This document shows positions 1 through 8,238 of a DNA stretch of 51,234 nt, in pieces. Position numbers and translations under genes: made by a program. Numbering within the stretch: the first letter of the stretch is position 1; each line of letters starts with the position of its first letter. Location of the stretch: assembly GCF_000222605.1 (NCBI RefSeq), contig NZ_AFWF01000315.1, positions 1 to 51,234 on the forward strand, read 5' to 3'. Under the pieces are notes generated by a model. It worked only from the letters and a program-made list of their open reading frames with translations, searched no databases and was not told the origin of the DNA. This DNA comes from Vibrio ichthyoenteri ATCC 700023. Its GTDB lineage: Bacteria > Pseudomonadota > Gammaproteobacteria > Enterobacterales > Vibrionaceae.

Positions 1-26
1 GTGACTGTAGTTCAGTTGGTTAGGAT
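1..26 (+). pseudogene. tRNA-like 5' fragment (remnant)
   Basis: The first bases read like the 5' part of a tRNA. There is a 7-base acceptor-arm strand, then T8-A9, then a D-arm (GTTC, the loop AGTTGGTTA, then GGAT) able to form the four D-stem pairs if G-U is allowed. The D-arm resembles that of tRNA-Asp. After it the sequence turns T-rich, with no anticodon stem, T-arm or CCA, so it cannot be a functional tRNA. It may be a leftover of a tRNA duplication or of recombination near an rRNA/tRNA locus. The window edge hides what lies to the left, so the reading stays tentative. Confidence 0.4.
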
Positions 27-59
27 TTTTATTGAAGAGCTTAGCGGCCTTCTCGCTTC

Positions 60-629
60 TCAAACCTTCTGCTGCACGTACTGCCGAATATAGGGAATAA
101 CTTCGGCTTCAAACCAAGGATTTCGTTTCAACCACAAGCTATTGCGTGGTGAAGGATGAGGTAGTGGCAGGTACTGAGGTGCCCAGGTTTGCCATGCTCT
201 AACGGTTTCAGTTAAGGTTTTGGGTTTTTCTTTGAGATAATAATTTTGTGCGTACTGACCGATCAATAGCGTCATCTCTATATTGGGCAGTAATTCTAGG
301 ACTGATTGATGCCACAATGGTGCGCATTCTCTTCTTGGTGGTAAATCACCACTTTGGCCTTTGCCGGGATAACATAATCCCATCGGCATAATCGCAATCT
401 TATTTGCGTCGTAAAAAGTGTGTTCATCAAGATCTAGCCATGCGCGCAGCCTATTCCCGCTTGGATCATTCCACGGTATCGAGCTTTCATGAACTCGGGT
501 TCCTGGCGCTTGGCCAATGATCAAAATTCGCGCGTCTTGATGAGCTTGTATTATTGGGTTTGCTCCGAGAGGTAATGCAGACTCACAGGTCCGGCATCGT
601 CTTATTTTTGTAAGTAAATCGTCTAGCAT
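60..629 (-). CDS. Uracil-DNA glycosylase superfamily protein (family 4-like, Fe-S)
   Basis: The 189-residue protein belongs to the uracil-DNA glycosylase superfamily, which excises deaminated bases from DNA. Motif GQAPG at residues 39-43 is the catalytic loop (family 4 usually has GEAPG), and LPHPSPRN near residues 156-163 is the DNA-intercalating motif 2. Cysteines at 12, 15, 86 and 102 have the spacing expected for the [4Fe-4S] cluster of family 4 enzymes. The Q in place of E in the first motif makes the exact substrate uncertain. Its ATG overlaps the stop of the upstream dehydrogenase by one base (TAATG), so translation is probably coupled to that gene, which carries a frameshift. It is distinct from the classical Ung family. 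Confidence 0.85.
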   Translation of the reverse strand: MLDDLLTKIRRCRTCESALPLGANPIIQAHQDARILIIGQAPGTRVHESSIPWNDPSGNRLRAWLDLDEHTFYDANKIAIMPMGLCYPGKGQSGDLPPRRECAPLWHQSVLELLPNIEMTLLIGQYAQNYYLKEKPKTLTETVRAWQTWAPQYLPLPHPSPRNSLWLKRNPWFEAEVIPYIRQYVQQKV

Positions 630-1554
630 TAATAGCCTTTAGTGAAATCAATACGCTGTTGCAGTGTGTAGCCTTGTTCCCAATCACGATAATAGCGAGC
701 AAAGACATCGACAACTTGGCCTGGGACGCTGAGTGCCGCGATGTGAGGAGTAACAGTGATGTTGGGATGTGACCAGTAAGGGTGTGTATCTGTTAGGGGC
801 TCCTGAACAAACACATCGAGAAATGCGTGATCGACATTCCCCTTATGGAGCGCTTCAAGTAGTGCGGCTTGATCGACACTGCAACCACGGCCGACATTAA
901 AGAAGAGGATGTTTTTAGCGTTGGTAAAGCTCGCTTGGTCAAATAACCCCTGTGTTTTGTTCGTGCTAGGTAGTGTACTCACGACGATATTTGCTTGAGT
1001 CATCGCCGAGTTAATTCATCGATATGGTAAGTATGATCAAATGGTGAATTGGGTTTTGGAATGCCTCGGGTGTTTACACCTATGGTTCTCAGGCCAAAGA
1101 CCTTAGCGACTTGCGCTAAATGTGTGCCTATTTCACCGGTACCCACTATCACCATGGTTTTGCTGCTGAGGCTTTGATATTGAATGGGATGCCATTGATT
1201 GGTGATTTGTTGCTGTTGGTATTGCTTAAAGTGACGATAATGCTCAATAGATAGACCTAAAACGTATTCCGCTATTTGCTGTCCAAAGATCCCTTTCACA
1301 TTCGTCAGCAAGTAGTCTTGTCTTAGACTATGGTTGATAAGTGCGTCGATGCCAGCGTAGATTGATTGAACCCACTCCAATTTGGTGAAGTCATCTAACT
1401 GAGCTGCGAGTAAAGGTGGTGCTGCTAAGACGATATTCGCTTCATCACGCTGGTTGGTGATTATAAGGTTGGGGAGTTCTTTCTGCTCAATCAACTCTTG
1501 GTAAGTTTGGTTGGAATCAGTGAGGATGTAGAGCTTTTTTGTTAAATTGTCCAT
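629..1554 (-). pseudogene. D-2-hydroxyacid dehydrogenase (GhrA-like), frameshifted
   Basis: Two adjacent reading frames together make one about 308-residue NAD(P)-dependent D-2-hydroxyacid dehydrogenase of the glyoxylate/hydroxypyruvate reductase type. The upstream frame (1554 to 1000) has the N-terminal substrate domain and the nucleotide-binding motif VGTGEIG. It stops at TGA just after ELTRR. The next frame (1003 to 629) supplies the rest, with the catalytic Arg (NVGRG), Glu (QEPL) and His (TPHIAA). Adding one G to the GG in the CGGCGATGA stretch near 1004-1010 would restore a continuous ELTRAMTQAN reading. This is either a real inactivating deletion or a sequencing error. The two parts overlap as ATGA, but a split of the Rossmann domain is unlikely to give an active enzyme. 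Confidence 0.85.
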
Positions 1555-1625
1555 AGGCTTTGCTTTTTTCCCTGCTGGTTATCAAGTAAACTTCCGCTGT
1601 CTTTTTCTTCAATCAATGAGCCATT

Positions 1626-2213
1626 ATGCTACAGAACCCGCTTCAGCTTCGTCTTGAGAAGTTAGAACCTTGGAAACAGATTACCTTCATGGCGTGCTTG
1701 TGTGAACGCATGTATCCGAATTATGCCATGTTCTGTGAAAGCACACAGTTCGCACCAGCGCGTACTTACCGTGACATTCTTGATAGTATTTGGGAACAGC
1801 TTACTGTTAAGACTGCAAAAGTGAACTTTGAGCGTCAGCTTGAGAAATTAGAAGAGATTATTCCTAGTTCTGAAGACTTTGACTTTTACGGTGTTTATCC
1901 TGCGATTGATGCTTGCGTTGCTCTATCGACGCTGCTACACGGCTTATTGGATCGCGATGATCTTTTTGAAAGCATGCAGAAAGTAAGTCAACAATCTGTC
2001 GTGACTGTTGCTCAACTCGAAGAAGCACAGCTAGAGATTGAGATCAGCAATGAAAACCAGAAAGATAACGAAGCGGTTTGTGCTGAGTGGGATGTGCAGT
2101 GGGCCATTTTCCGACCACTAAAAGACGCGGAAGAACGCGATATTGATTTGATCAAAGATCTACGTGCGGAATTGAAAGAAGAAGGCGTAAGTAATATTGG
2201 CGTTGGTCTATAG
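1626..2213 (+). CDS. yjaG: DUF416 family protein YjaG
   Basis: The 195-residue soluble, acidic protein matches the DUF416/YjaG family of gammaproteobacteria. Recognisable stretches are PWKQITFMACLCERMYPNY near the N-terminus and YPAIDACVALSTLLHG near residue 100. The molecular function is unknown. In Escherichia coli yjaG also lies just upstream of hupA, and here only the CNNM gene separates them, so the neighbourhood is conserved. It is divergent from the dehydrogenase gene with about 70 bp between start codons. A bidirectional terminator follows the stop. Confidence 0.85.
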   Translation: MLQNPLQLRLEKLEPWKQITFMACLCERMYPNYAMFCESTQFAPARTYRDILDSIWEQLTVKTAKVNFERQLEKLEEIIPSSEDFDFYGVYPAIDACVALSTLLHGLLDRDDLFESMQKVSQQSVVTVAQLEEAQLEIEISNENQKDNEAVCAEWDVQWAIFRPLKDAEERDIDLIKDLRAELKEEGVSNIGVGL

Positions 2214-2235
2214 TCCTAAGCCATTAGCGTGAATT

Positions 2236-2264
2236 AAAAAAGGGAGCAATCGCTCCCTTTTGTT
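2236..2264. terminator. Bidirectional terminator between yjaG and CNNM gene
   Basis: AAAGGGAGC and GCTCCCTTT form a 9-bp stem with an AATC loop. It is flanked by an A-run on the left and a T-rich run on the right, so it can act for both convergent genes. Confidence 0.85.
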
Positions 2265-3377
2265 TTATTTATCTTTGTCTTTGTTTGCAGACTCTGACTC
2301 GACTTTCATTTCGTATTCATCATCGTCGTCATCACGGCTTTCGATTACACCGTGCTGCTTTTTCCATTTTTCCCAGCGTTCAAATGCGAGTTCTTGCATG
2401 TCTGTCGTGCTGTCTGCTTCGTCAACGATCTCTTCACCGATCAGATGCTCAAAGATATCCTCTAAGGTTAACAGCCCTTGTACTGTGCCGTATTCATCGA
2501 CGACCAGTGCAAGTTGCAGACGTTTAGATAGCATTTGGTCAAACGCTTTTGGCAATGACATGTTATTGAGAATCACGTGAACAGGGCGCATTACTGCACC
2601 TAGCTGTTTATCACCAGAACCAGCCTGTTTTAGCTTGTAGAGCTCCAGACGATGGACAAAGCCAACAATGTTGTCATTCGCCTGGCTATAAACGAGTGGG
2701 CGTGAGAATGGCGTATCACGATGCTCAGTCAAAAACTCTTTTACAGTCAGTTCCGCATCGACGCGAAATACCACAGGACGAGGAGTCATAACTTGAGTGA
2801 CAGGAACATCTTGAATACCAAGTAGGTTACTTAATATTTTAGATTCACCTTCAGCGAACTCGCCGCTTTCTCTTGCCAATAAAGCCATTGCGGAAAGTTC
2901 ATCACGCATTTTTGGCGCGACATGGCCACGAGCCAGACGTTTGGTGATTTGTTCAGAGAACCAAACGAATGGCGTTAGGCTCCAAACCATCCAGCGTAGT
3001 ACATTTGCTGCGTAAGGGGCCAGTTGGCGCCAGTATGTCGCACCAATGGTTTTAGGTACAATTTCAGACAAAACCAAGATACCAAGCGTCAGCACGGCAG
3101 AGAAAACACCGAGCCATTCGCTACCAAATACCACGGCGGCTTGAGCACCGGCTGTTGCAGCACCAATGGTGTGAGCAATGGTATTTAACGTCAAGATTGA
3201 GGCTAAAGGACGATCAATGTCCTTTTTTAACGCTGACAGTTTTTCTTCTGCCGGATGGCCCTGTTGGCGCAACTGAGCTAGATAGCTCGGAGTAATACTA
3301 AGGAGGACCGCTTCAAGAACCGAACAGACGAAAGATACGCCAATGGCAACAGAGACGTATATAGTTAGCAGCAACAT
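2265..3377 (-). CDS. CNNM/CorC-type membrane protein with DUF21 and CBS domains
   Basis: The 370-residue inner-membrane protein has an N-terminal DUF21/CNNM domain with about four transmembrane segments (residues 1 to about 165), a CBS pair (about residues 185-325; MTPRPVVFRVDAE and EYGTVQGLLTLEDIFEHLIGE), and a charged acidic tail ending in DKDKDK. CNNM/CorB-like proteins are linked to magnesium export or regulation, but older annotations call them hemolysins. I chose the ATG at 3377 because AGGA lies 6 bases upstream and the product begins directly with the first hydrophobic helix. An upstream in-frame ATG would add 18 polar residues. The CorC_HlyC domain that often follows the CBS pair is missing, so this is the short form of the family. 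Confidence 0.85.
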   Translation of the reverse strand: MLLLTIYVSVAIGVSFVCSVLEAVLLSITPSYLAQLRQQGHPAEEKLSALKKDIDRPLASILTLNTIAHTIGAATAGAQAAVVFGSEWLGVFSAVLTLGILVLSEIVPKTIGATYWRQLAPYAANVLRWMVWSLTPFVWFSEQITKRLARGHVAPKMRDELSAMALLARESGEFAEGESKILSNLLGIQDVPVTQVMTPRPVVFRVDAELTVKEFLTEHRDTPFSRPLVYSQANDNIVGFVHRLELYKLKQAGSGDKQLGAVMRPVHVILNNMSLPKAFDQMLSKRLQLALVVDEYGTVQGLLTLEDIFEHLIGEEIVDEADSTTDMQELAFERWEKWKKQHGVIESRDDDDDEYEMKVESESANKDKDK

Positions 3378-3728
3378 ATTGTTCCTATGTAAGTTTCTAC
3401 CACAACCTAATTTTGCTGAGAAAATAGTCACCGGGTTCTATTCGTGTCATTTCTCTGTGCCTGGGCATTATTGGTGTGTGTATTTTATATTCGCTCTAAG
3501 CCCCGCAATATCAGGCTTTACGTCGCTTGAGCGTTTTATAAATAAGGTTAAATTGGTTGAAAAACAAGTCTTCATTATGACTCAGGTAGATACAAATTGT
3601 GAGTTATTACTCATATTATGGTTAAAAGTACGTCATAGAAGCCAAAGAATGCTTACAAACCTTTGCCAGATGGGGCATTTATGTTTTAGAGTGAGTCGAA
3701 TTCGATAACACATGAGAAGGGAAACCTA
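3378..3728. other. Intergenic region upstream of hupA
   Basis: These 351 bases hold the divergent promoters for the CNNM gene and hupA. The stretch is AT-rich, with several TTATAAATAAG-like patches near 3536-3545. I see no convincing small gene or conserved RNA. The hupA ribosome binding site is AGAAGGGAAACC just before its ATG. Confidence 0.4.
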
Positions 3729-4001
3729 ATGAACAAGACCCAATTAATCGACTTTATCGCAGAGAAAGCAGACTTATCTAAAGCACAAGCTAAAGCTGCT
3801 CTTGAAGCTACTCTTGAAGGTGTGACTGGTGCACTTAAAGAGGGTGACCAAGTTCAACTAATTGGTTTTGGTACGTTCAAAGTGAACCACCGCGCAGCAC
3901 GCACTGGCCGTAACCCTAAAACGGGTGCTGAGATCCAAATCTCTGCTGCAAACGTTCCTGCATTCGTTGCTGGTAAAGCTCTGAAAGACGCAGTGAAATA
4001 A
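3729..4001 (+). CDS. hupA: DNA-binding protein HU-alpha
   Basis: The 90-residue protein is full-length HU, the abundant nucleoid protein that bends DNA without sequence specificity. It starts [14 protein letters not shown] and has the helical dimer body in residues 1-45. The beta-ribbon arm [18 protein letters not shown] contains the intercalating proline of the RNPKTG tip, and the C-terminal helix is [14 protein letters not shown]. Codon use is strongly biased, as expected for a highly expressed gene. A 12-bp perfect hairpin follows the stop, and the DUF1481 lipoprotein gene starts right after it, the same order as hupA-yjaH in enterobacteria. Confidence 0.97.
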   Translation: MNKTQLIDFIAEKADLSKAQAKAALEATLEGVTGALKEGDQVQLIGFGTFKVNHRAARTGRNPKTGAEIQISAANVPAFVAGKALKDAVK

Positions 4002-4008
4002 TATAATT

Positions 4009-4035
4009 TACGCCAAGGTACTCTACCTTGGCGTA
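4009..4035 (+). terminator. 12-bp perfect hairpin between hupA and the DUF1481 gene
   Basis: TACGCCAAGGTA and TACCTTGGCGTA are perfectly complementary around a CTC loop, 7 bases after the hupA stop. It is followed by TACTCTCTCT rather than a clean T-run, and its 3' end lies only 10 bases before the next ATG. It may be a partial terminator or an RNA-stabilising stem that sets the hupA to lipoprotein expression ratio. Confidence 0.6.
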
Positions 4036-4045
4036 TACTCTCTCT

Positions 4046-4741
4046 ATGAAAAAAATTCTTTTATCTTCACTAATCACTTCTTTCCTCTTTGGCTGTTCTT
4101 CCAGCGTCACAAACACAAGCTTAGAAACGACTATCCAGCATTCTGGTGGGCAAAATATGGGTGATGCAACCAGTTTATACTGGTTCACGGAACGTATTGC
4201 GACACCGGTTAGCGCTGCAGACTATGTTGTGGCTGGTGACTATGGCTGGTACAAAAGTAACTATCGTTGGGAAGGCGGCACTGTTAGAGAGCTGATTCGT
4301 GAAGGTAAACAACTAAAAAACAATACTGGCTTGGTTGATTACAGTATTCATGTTCGTTTTAACCAAGATGGGGAAGCGGTTTATCAGCAGTACCGTCTTG
4401 ATGGTAAAGTTCTACCAATGAACAGCGAAATGCTTGAACAGGTTAAGAGCGAAGCACTGAATGTTGCAGAGCAAACTAAGAAGCAAAACAAAGCTGGAAG
4501 CAAACTGATTCAAGGTTATTGGGATGGTAATGATTTTGAAACTTGTTCTGGCCAGAGTTTTGATGCTTTGGAGTTTAACCAAACATTACCGGATTTTGTG
4601 GTAAGCCGTCTTGCTGACATAGACAGCTATGTTGCTTTTGTAGGCGCGCGCGAAGGTGATACGTTGGTTGTTGAGCAACTGCTGATGTTAACCAATGACG
4701 ATCAATCGTGTGTTGCAAGGCCACAGCTATTACAAGAATAA
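4046..4741 (+). CDS. DUF1481 family lipoprotein (YjaH-like)
   Basis: The 231-residue predicted lipoprotein starts with MKKILLSSLITSFLFGC, a short lipoprotein signal with lipobox LFGC. The mature protein should begin at Cys17 and be membrane-anchored. The remainder matches the DUF1481 family encoded next to hupA across gammaproteobacteria (YjaH in E. coli). The function is unknown. The start at 4046 puts the signal peptide at the N-terminus. No clear Shine-Dalgarno is visible because the hairpin described at 4009-4035 occupies the upstream bases. A terminator shared with purD follows. Confidence 0.8.
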   Translation: MKKILLSSLITSFLFGCSSSVTNTSLETTIQHSGGQNMGDATSLYWFTERIATPVSAADYVVAGDYGWYKSNYRWEGGTVRELIREGKQLKNNTGLVDYSIHVRFNQDGEAVYQQYRLDGKVLPMNSEMLEQVKSEALNVAEQTKKQNKAGSKLIQGYWDGNDFETCSGQSFDALEFNQTLPDFVVSRLADIDSYVAFVGAREGDTLVVEQLLMLTNDDQSCVARPQLLQE

Positions 4742-4753
4742 AAAGACAAGATT

Positions 4754-4786
4754 AAAAAAGGCGCTGAGTTCAGCGCCTTTTTGTTT
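4754..4786. terminator. Bidirectional terminator between DUF1481 gene and purD
   Basis: GGCGCTGA and TCAGCGCC form an 8-bp stem flanked by A6 on the left and T-rich sequence on the right. Confidence 0.88.
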
Positions 4787-4817
4787 TTAGTGTGTCTGTT
4801 TGTCAGACTTTTATGTA

Positions 4818-6107
4818 CTAAGCGTTATTTTCGTGCTCAATCGCTCTGTAACCGATATCATTTCGATAGAAGACTCCATCCCAGCTAACTTGTTTCGCAA
4901 GCTCATAGGCGCGTTGCTGCGCTTCTGAGACGCTATTGCCAAGTGCGGTTGCACAAAGTACACGGCCACCGTTTGTCACAATGTCGCCATCGCGATTAGC
5001 TGTCCCCGCATGGAAGACTTTTTCGCCTTCTACTTCGAGCTGCGGAAGACCCGAAATAACATCACCTTTGTCATAAGCCGCTGGGTAACCACCAGCCGCT
5101 AACACGATACCGATAGATGCGCGTGGGTCCCACTTTGACTCAACTTGGTCAAGTTTTTTATCGATGGCCGCAAGGCACAGTTCGACCATGTCAGATTGCA
5201 TACGCATCATGATAGGTTGAGTCTCTGGGTCACCGAAACGACAGTTATATTCAATCACCTTAGGAGTGCCATCACTGTCGATCATCAAACCAGCATATAG
5301 GAAACCAGTATATGGATTCCCTTCTGCGGCCATGCCACGAACGGTAGGGTAAATCACTTCTTGCATGATGCGATCGTGAATTTCTTGTGTGACGACCGGT
5401 GCTGGAGAGTAAGCACCCATACCACCCGTGTTTGGGCCGGTATCTTTATCGCCGACGCGTTTGTGATCTTGGCTGGTTGCCATTGGTAGTACGTTCTCAC
5501 CGTCTACCATGACAATAAAGCTGGCTTCTTCACCTTCTAAGAATTCTTCGATAACCACACGGCTACCTGCTTCACCAAAGGCGTTGCCAGCGAGCATGTC
5601 TTTGATCGCATCTTCCGCTTCAGTTAGGGTCATCGCGACGATAACACCTTTACCTGCCGCAAGGCCGTCAGCTTTTACTACGATTGGCGCGCCTTGCTGA
5701 CGAACATAAGCCAAAGCAGGCTCAATTTCAGTGAAGTTTGCGTATGAGCCAGTTGGAATGTCATGACGAGCTAAGAAGTCTTTGGTAAATGCTTTAGATC
5801 CTTCAAGCTGCGCTGCGGCTTGAGATGGACCAAAGATAGGCAGACCAACAGCTTGGAAAGCATCGACCACACCAATAACCAGTGGAGCTTCTGGGCCGAC
5901 AATCGTGAGTTCAATAGACTTCTCTTGTGCAAAAGCGACAAGGCCGGCGATGTCTTCCACATCAATGTTGACGTTCTCTAGCTTAGGCTCAAGTGCTGTG
6001 CCCGCATTACCAGGAGCGATGAAGATAGTGTCTACATTTGGGTTTTGTGCCACTTTCCAACCCAGCGCATGTTCACGACCGCCGGCACCAATAATCAATA
6101 CATTCAT
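4818..6107 (-). CDS. purD: Phosphoribosylamine-glycine ligase
   Basis: The 429-residue enzyme catalyses the second step of purine synthesis, joining glycine to phosphoribosylamine with ATP. It starts MNVLIIGAGGREHALGWK, the typical GAR synthetase N-domain. The ATP-grasp part includes the VVKADGLAAGKGV loop near residue 145, the GPNTGGMGAYSP motif near 225 and the metal-binding segment EYNCRFGDPE near 290. Its length matches E. coli PurD. It is the second gene of a purH-purD unit, but the intergenic gap is 282 bases and holds an ERIC element. The ribosome binding site AAGGA is 9 bases before the ATG. Confidence 0.97.
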   Translation of the reverse strand: MNVLIIGAGGREHALGWKVAQNPNVDTIFIAPGNAGTALEPKLENVNIDVEDIAGLVAFAQEKSIELTIVGPEAPLVIGVVDAFQAVGLPIFGPSQAAAQLEGSKAFTKDFLARHDIPTGSYANFTEIEPALAYVRQQGAPIVVKADGLAAGKGVIVAMTLTEAEDAIKDMLAGNAFGEAGSRVVIEEFLEGEEASFIVMVDGENVLPMATSQDHKRVGDKDTGPNTGGMGAYSPAPVVTQEIHDRIMQEVIYPTVRGMAAEGNPYTGFLYAGLMIDSDGTPKVIEYNCRFGDPETQPIMMRMQSDMVELCLAAIDKKLDQVESKWDPRASIGIVLAAGGYPAAYDKGDVISGLPQLEVEGEKVFHAGTANRDGDIVTNGGRVLCATALGNSVSEAQQRAYELAKQVSWDGVFYRNDIGYRAIEHENNA

Positions 6108-6259
6108 GTTTTAAAATCCTTATAGCTGCTTCAGAGCCTTTATTTCTGTGTCAAACATGCTCACTTATAGTCATAAGCTCCGCGTGTTTTCCTTGAACTA
6201 AAGTCACTGACTTGCTCTACGTATTTCAAATATCGGAATATTTAAAAAACAAAATTATA

Positions 6260-6388
6260 AATTTTGCTCAAAGTAGTTGGTGATGTGGCTAGGCAGCAAT
6301 TGAGCCCATCCCCGGGAGCATAGCCTGCTATGTGACCGGGGTGGGCGAAAGCAGCTAATGACGCCACAGTGCCAAATACGAAGAGGAA
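6260..6388. repeat. ERIC element (intergenic repeat) between purH and purD
   Basis: About 127 bases resemble the enterobacterial repetitive intergenic consensus. The diagnostic core is CATCCCCGGGAGCATAG, then CTATGTGACCGGGG, then TGGGCGAAAGCAGC. It forms a long imperfect hairpin: 6304-6315 pairs with 6336-6346, with one bulge, and the inner GCATAG pairs with CTATGT. The ends, near GCTCAAAGTAGTTGG and CCAAATACGAAGAGG, fit the outer arms only loosely, so the limits are approximate. The repeat ends two bases before the purH stop codon and would be transcribed in a purH-purD message. Confidence 0.8.
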
Positions 6389-6389
6389 A

Positions 6390-7979
6390 TTAGTGGCGGA
6401 AGTGACGCATACCAGTAAAGATCATCGCCATACCGTGTTCGTCTGCTGCTGCGATAACTTCGTCATCACGCATAGAGCCGCCTGGCTGGATAACACACTT
6501 GATGCCAGCTTCTGCCGCTGCGTCGATACCGTCACGGAATGGGAAGAAGGCATCTGATGCCATGACACAGCCTTCAACTTGCAGTCCTTCGTCTGCTGCT
6601 TTAATGCCAGCGATTTTTGCCGAGTATACGCGGCTCATTTGGCCTGCGCCGACACCGATAGTCATGTCGCCTTTTGAGTAAACAATCGCGTTTGATTTAA
6701 CATACTTGGCTACTTTCCAGCAGAACAGTGCGTCTTTTAGCTCTTCTGCTGTTGGTTGGCGCTTAGAAACCACTTTCAGGTCATCTTCAGTAACCATGCC
6801 CTGGTCACGGTCTTGAACGAGTAAGCCACCGTTAACGCGTTTTACGTCAAAGCCAGTTGTCTTCGTTGTCCACTCACCGCATTCAAGTAGGCGCAGATTT
6901 TTCTTGGCTGCAACGATTTCTACCGCTTCAGCAGAAACCGAAGGTGCAATGATGACTTCAACAAATTGACGCTCAGTGATTGCTGTTGCTGTCGCTGCGT
7001 CTAGTTCACGGTTGAACGCGATGATGCCGCCAAATGCAGATGTTGGGTCTGTTTTGAATGCTCGGTCGTAAGCTTCTAGGATGTCTTCACCTAGTGCTAC
7101 ACCACATGGGTTAGCGTGCTTAACGATCACACATGCTGGCTGGTCAAACTCTTTCACACACTCAAGTGCTGCGTCTGTGTCAGCGATGTTGTTGTAAGAA
7201 AGGGCTTTGCCTTGGATTTGACGCGCAGTAGAAACCGAGGCTTCTTGCGGATTCGCTTCCACATAGAAAGCGGCTGCTTGGTGGCTGTTCTCACCGTAAC
7301 GCATGTCTTGTTTCTTCTCGAACTGCTGATTGAACGTGCGAGGGAATTTGCTTTCTTCATCGCCGTCTTTATTTTCGCCGTAGCTAGGAACCATAGTGCC
7401 AAAGTAGTTAGCGATCATGCCATCGTAAGCTGCTGTGTGTTCAAAGGCTGCAATGGCAAGGTCAAAGCGAGTATTAAGAGTCAGTGATTTCTCATTGCTG
7501 TCCATTTCTGCGATCACACGTGAGTAATCTTTCGCATTGACGACAATGGTGACATCTTTATGGTTTTTTGCCGCTGAGCGAACCATTGTAGGACCGCCGA
7601 TGTCGATGTTCTCAACCGCGTCAGCAAGGGTACAACCTTCTTTAGCAACAGTTTCTGCGAATGGGTATAGGTTAACCACAACCATATCGATTGGGTTGAT
7701 GCCGTGTTTTGCCATGATGTCATCATCTTGACCGCGACGGCCAAGCACACCACCGTGAACCTTTGGATGCAGGGTCTTAACGCGCCCGTCCATCATTTCT
7801 GGAAATCCGGTGTAATCAGAAACTTCAGTTACTGAAATGCCTTGCTCTGCCAATAGGCGAGCAGTACCACCAGTTGAGAGAATATCGACACCACGCTCAG
7901 CGAGAGCTTGTGCAAACTCAACAATACCTGTTTTGTCTGATACGCTGATCAGCGCGCGGCGAATAGGACGGTTAGTCAT
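6390..7979 (-). CDS. purH: Bifunctional AICAR formyltransferase / IMP cyclohydrolase
   Basis: The 529-residue protein carries out the last two steps of IMP synthesis. The N-terminal IMP cyclohydrolase (MGS-like) domain spans about residues 1-200, with [16 protein letters not shown] at the start and VVVNLYPF near 90. The C-terminal AICAR transformylase has [16 protein letters not shown] near 260 and the catalytic KHANPCG near 290. The length equals that of E. coli PurH. A GAGGAAAATGGAAGT leader gives a good ribosome binding site. A candidate PurR site lies about 175 bases upstream. Confidence 0.97.
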   Translation of the reverse strand: MTNRPIRRALISVSDKTGIVEFAQALAERGVDILSTGGTARLLAEQGISVTEVSDYTGFPEMMDGRVKTLHPKVHGGVLGRRGQDDDIMAKHGINPIDMVVVNLYPFAETVAKEGCTLADAVENIDIGGPTMVRSAAKNHKDVTIVVNAKDYSRVIAEMDSNEKSLTLNTRFDLAIAAFEHTAAYDGMIANYFGTMVPSYGENKDGDEESKFPRTFNQQFEKKQDMRYGENSHQAAAFYVEANPQEASVSTARQIQGKALSYNNIADTDAALECVKEFDQPACVIVKHANPCGVALGEDILEAYDRAFKTDPTSAFGGIIAFNRELDAATATAITERQFVEVIIAPSVSAEAVEIVAAKKNLRLLECGEWTTKTTGFDVKRVNGGLLVQDRDQGMVTEDDLKVVSKRQPTAEELKDALFCWKVAKYVKSNAIVYSKGDMTIGVGAGQMSRVYSAKIAGIKAADEGLQVEGCVMASDAFFPFRDGIDAAAEAGIKCVIQPGGSMRDDEVIAAADEHGMAMIFTGMRHFRH

Positions 7980-8153
7980 ACTTCCATTTTCCTCAAATTC
8001 ACGAATTAAAAGATGTTTGCCAAAGATGAACTTGTTTTTACCTTTGGGGTAAAATATTGGCCAGCTTTGGTAAAGACCTTTTCCATATCAAGAGTGGATA
8101 AAGACTCTGAATTTGATGGCGCACATTCTAACTAATTTATTACAAAAAAGCTT

Positions 8154-8169
8154 GCGCAATCGTTTGGCA
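8154..8169. promoter_or_regulatory. Candidate PurR operator upstream of purH
   Basis: GCGCAATCGTTTGGCA agrees with the palindromic PurR consensus ACGCAAACGTTTGCGT at 11 of 16 positions, including the central CGCAA-n-CGTTTG. Its place in the purH upstream region fits purine repression. The outer right arm is poor, so this is a moderate call. Confidence 0.5.
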
Positions 8170-8238
8170 TCTCAAAAATAATTGTAAAATCCAGCATCTT
8201 TAGCCATAAAAGTAATTAGAAGGTTAATAAGGAAAGTT

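Noticed and set aside
1-60. A complete tRNA gene at the left edge
   Set aside because: Only the acceptor strand and D-arm are present; there is no anticodon arm, T-arm or CCA.
1000-1012. Programmed ribosomal frameshift in the dehydrogenase gene
   Set aside because: No slippery heptamer, stimulatory stem or internal Shine-Dalgarno is evident, and a single lost G in a short run explains it more simply.
2260-2580. Ser-rich plus-strand open frame opposite the CNNM gene
   Set aside because: It lies antisense to a well-supported gene, is low in complexity and has no ribosome binding site.
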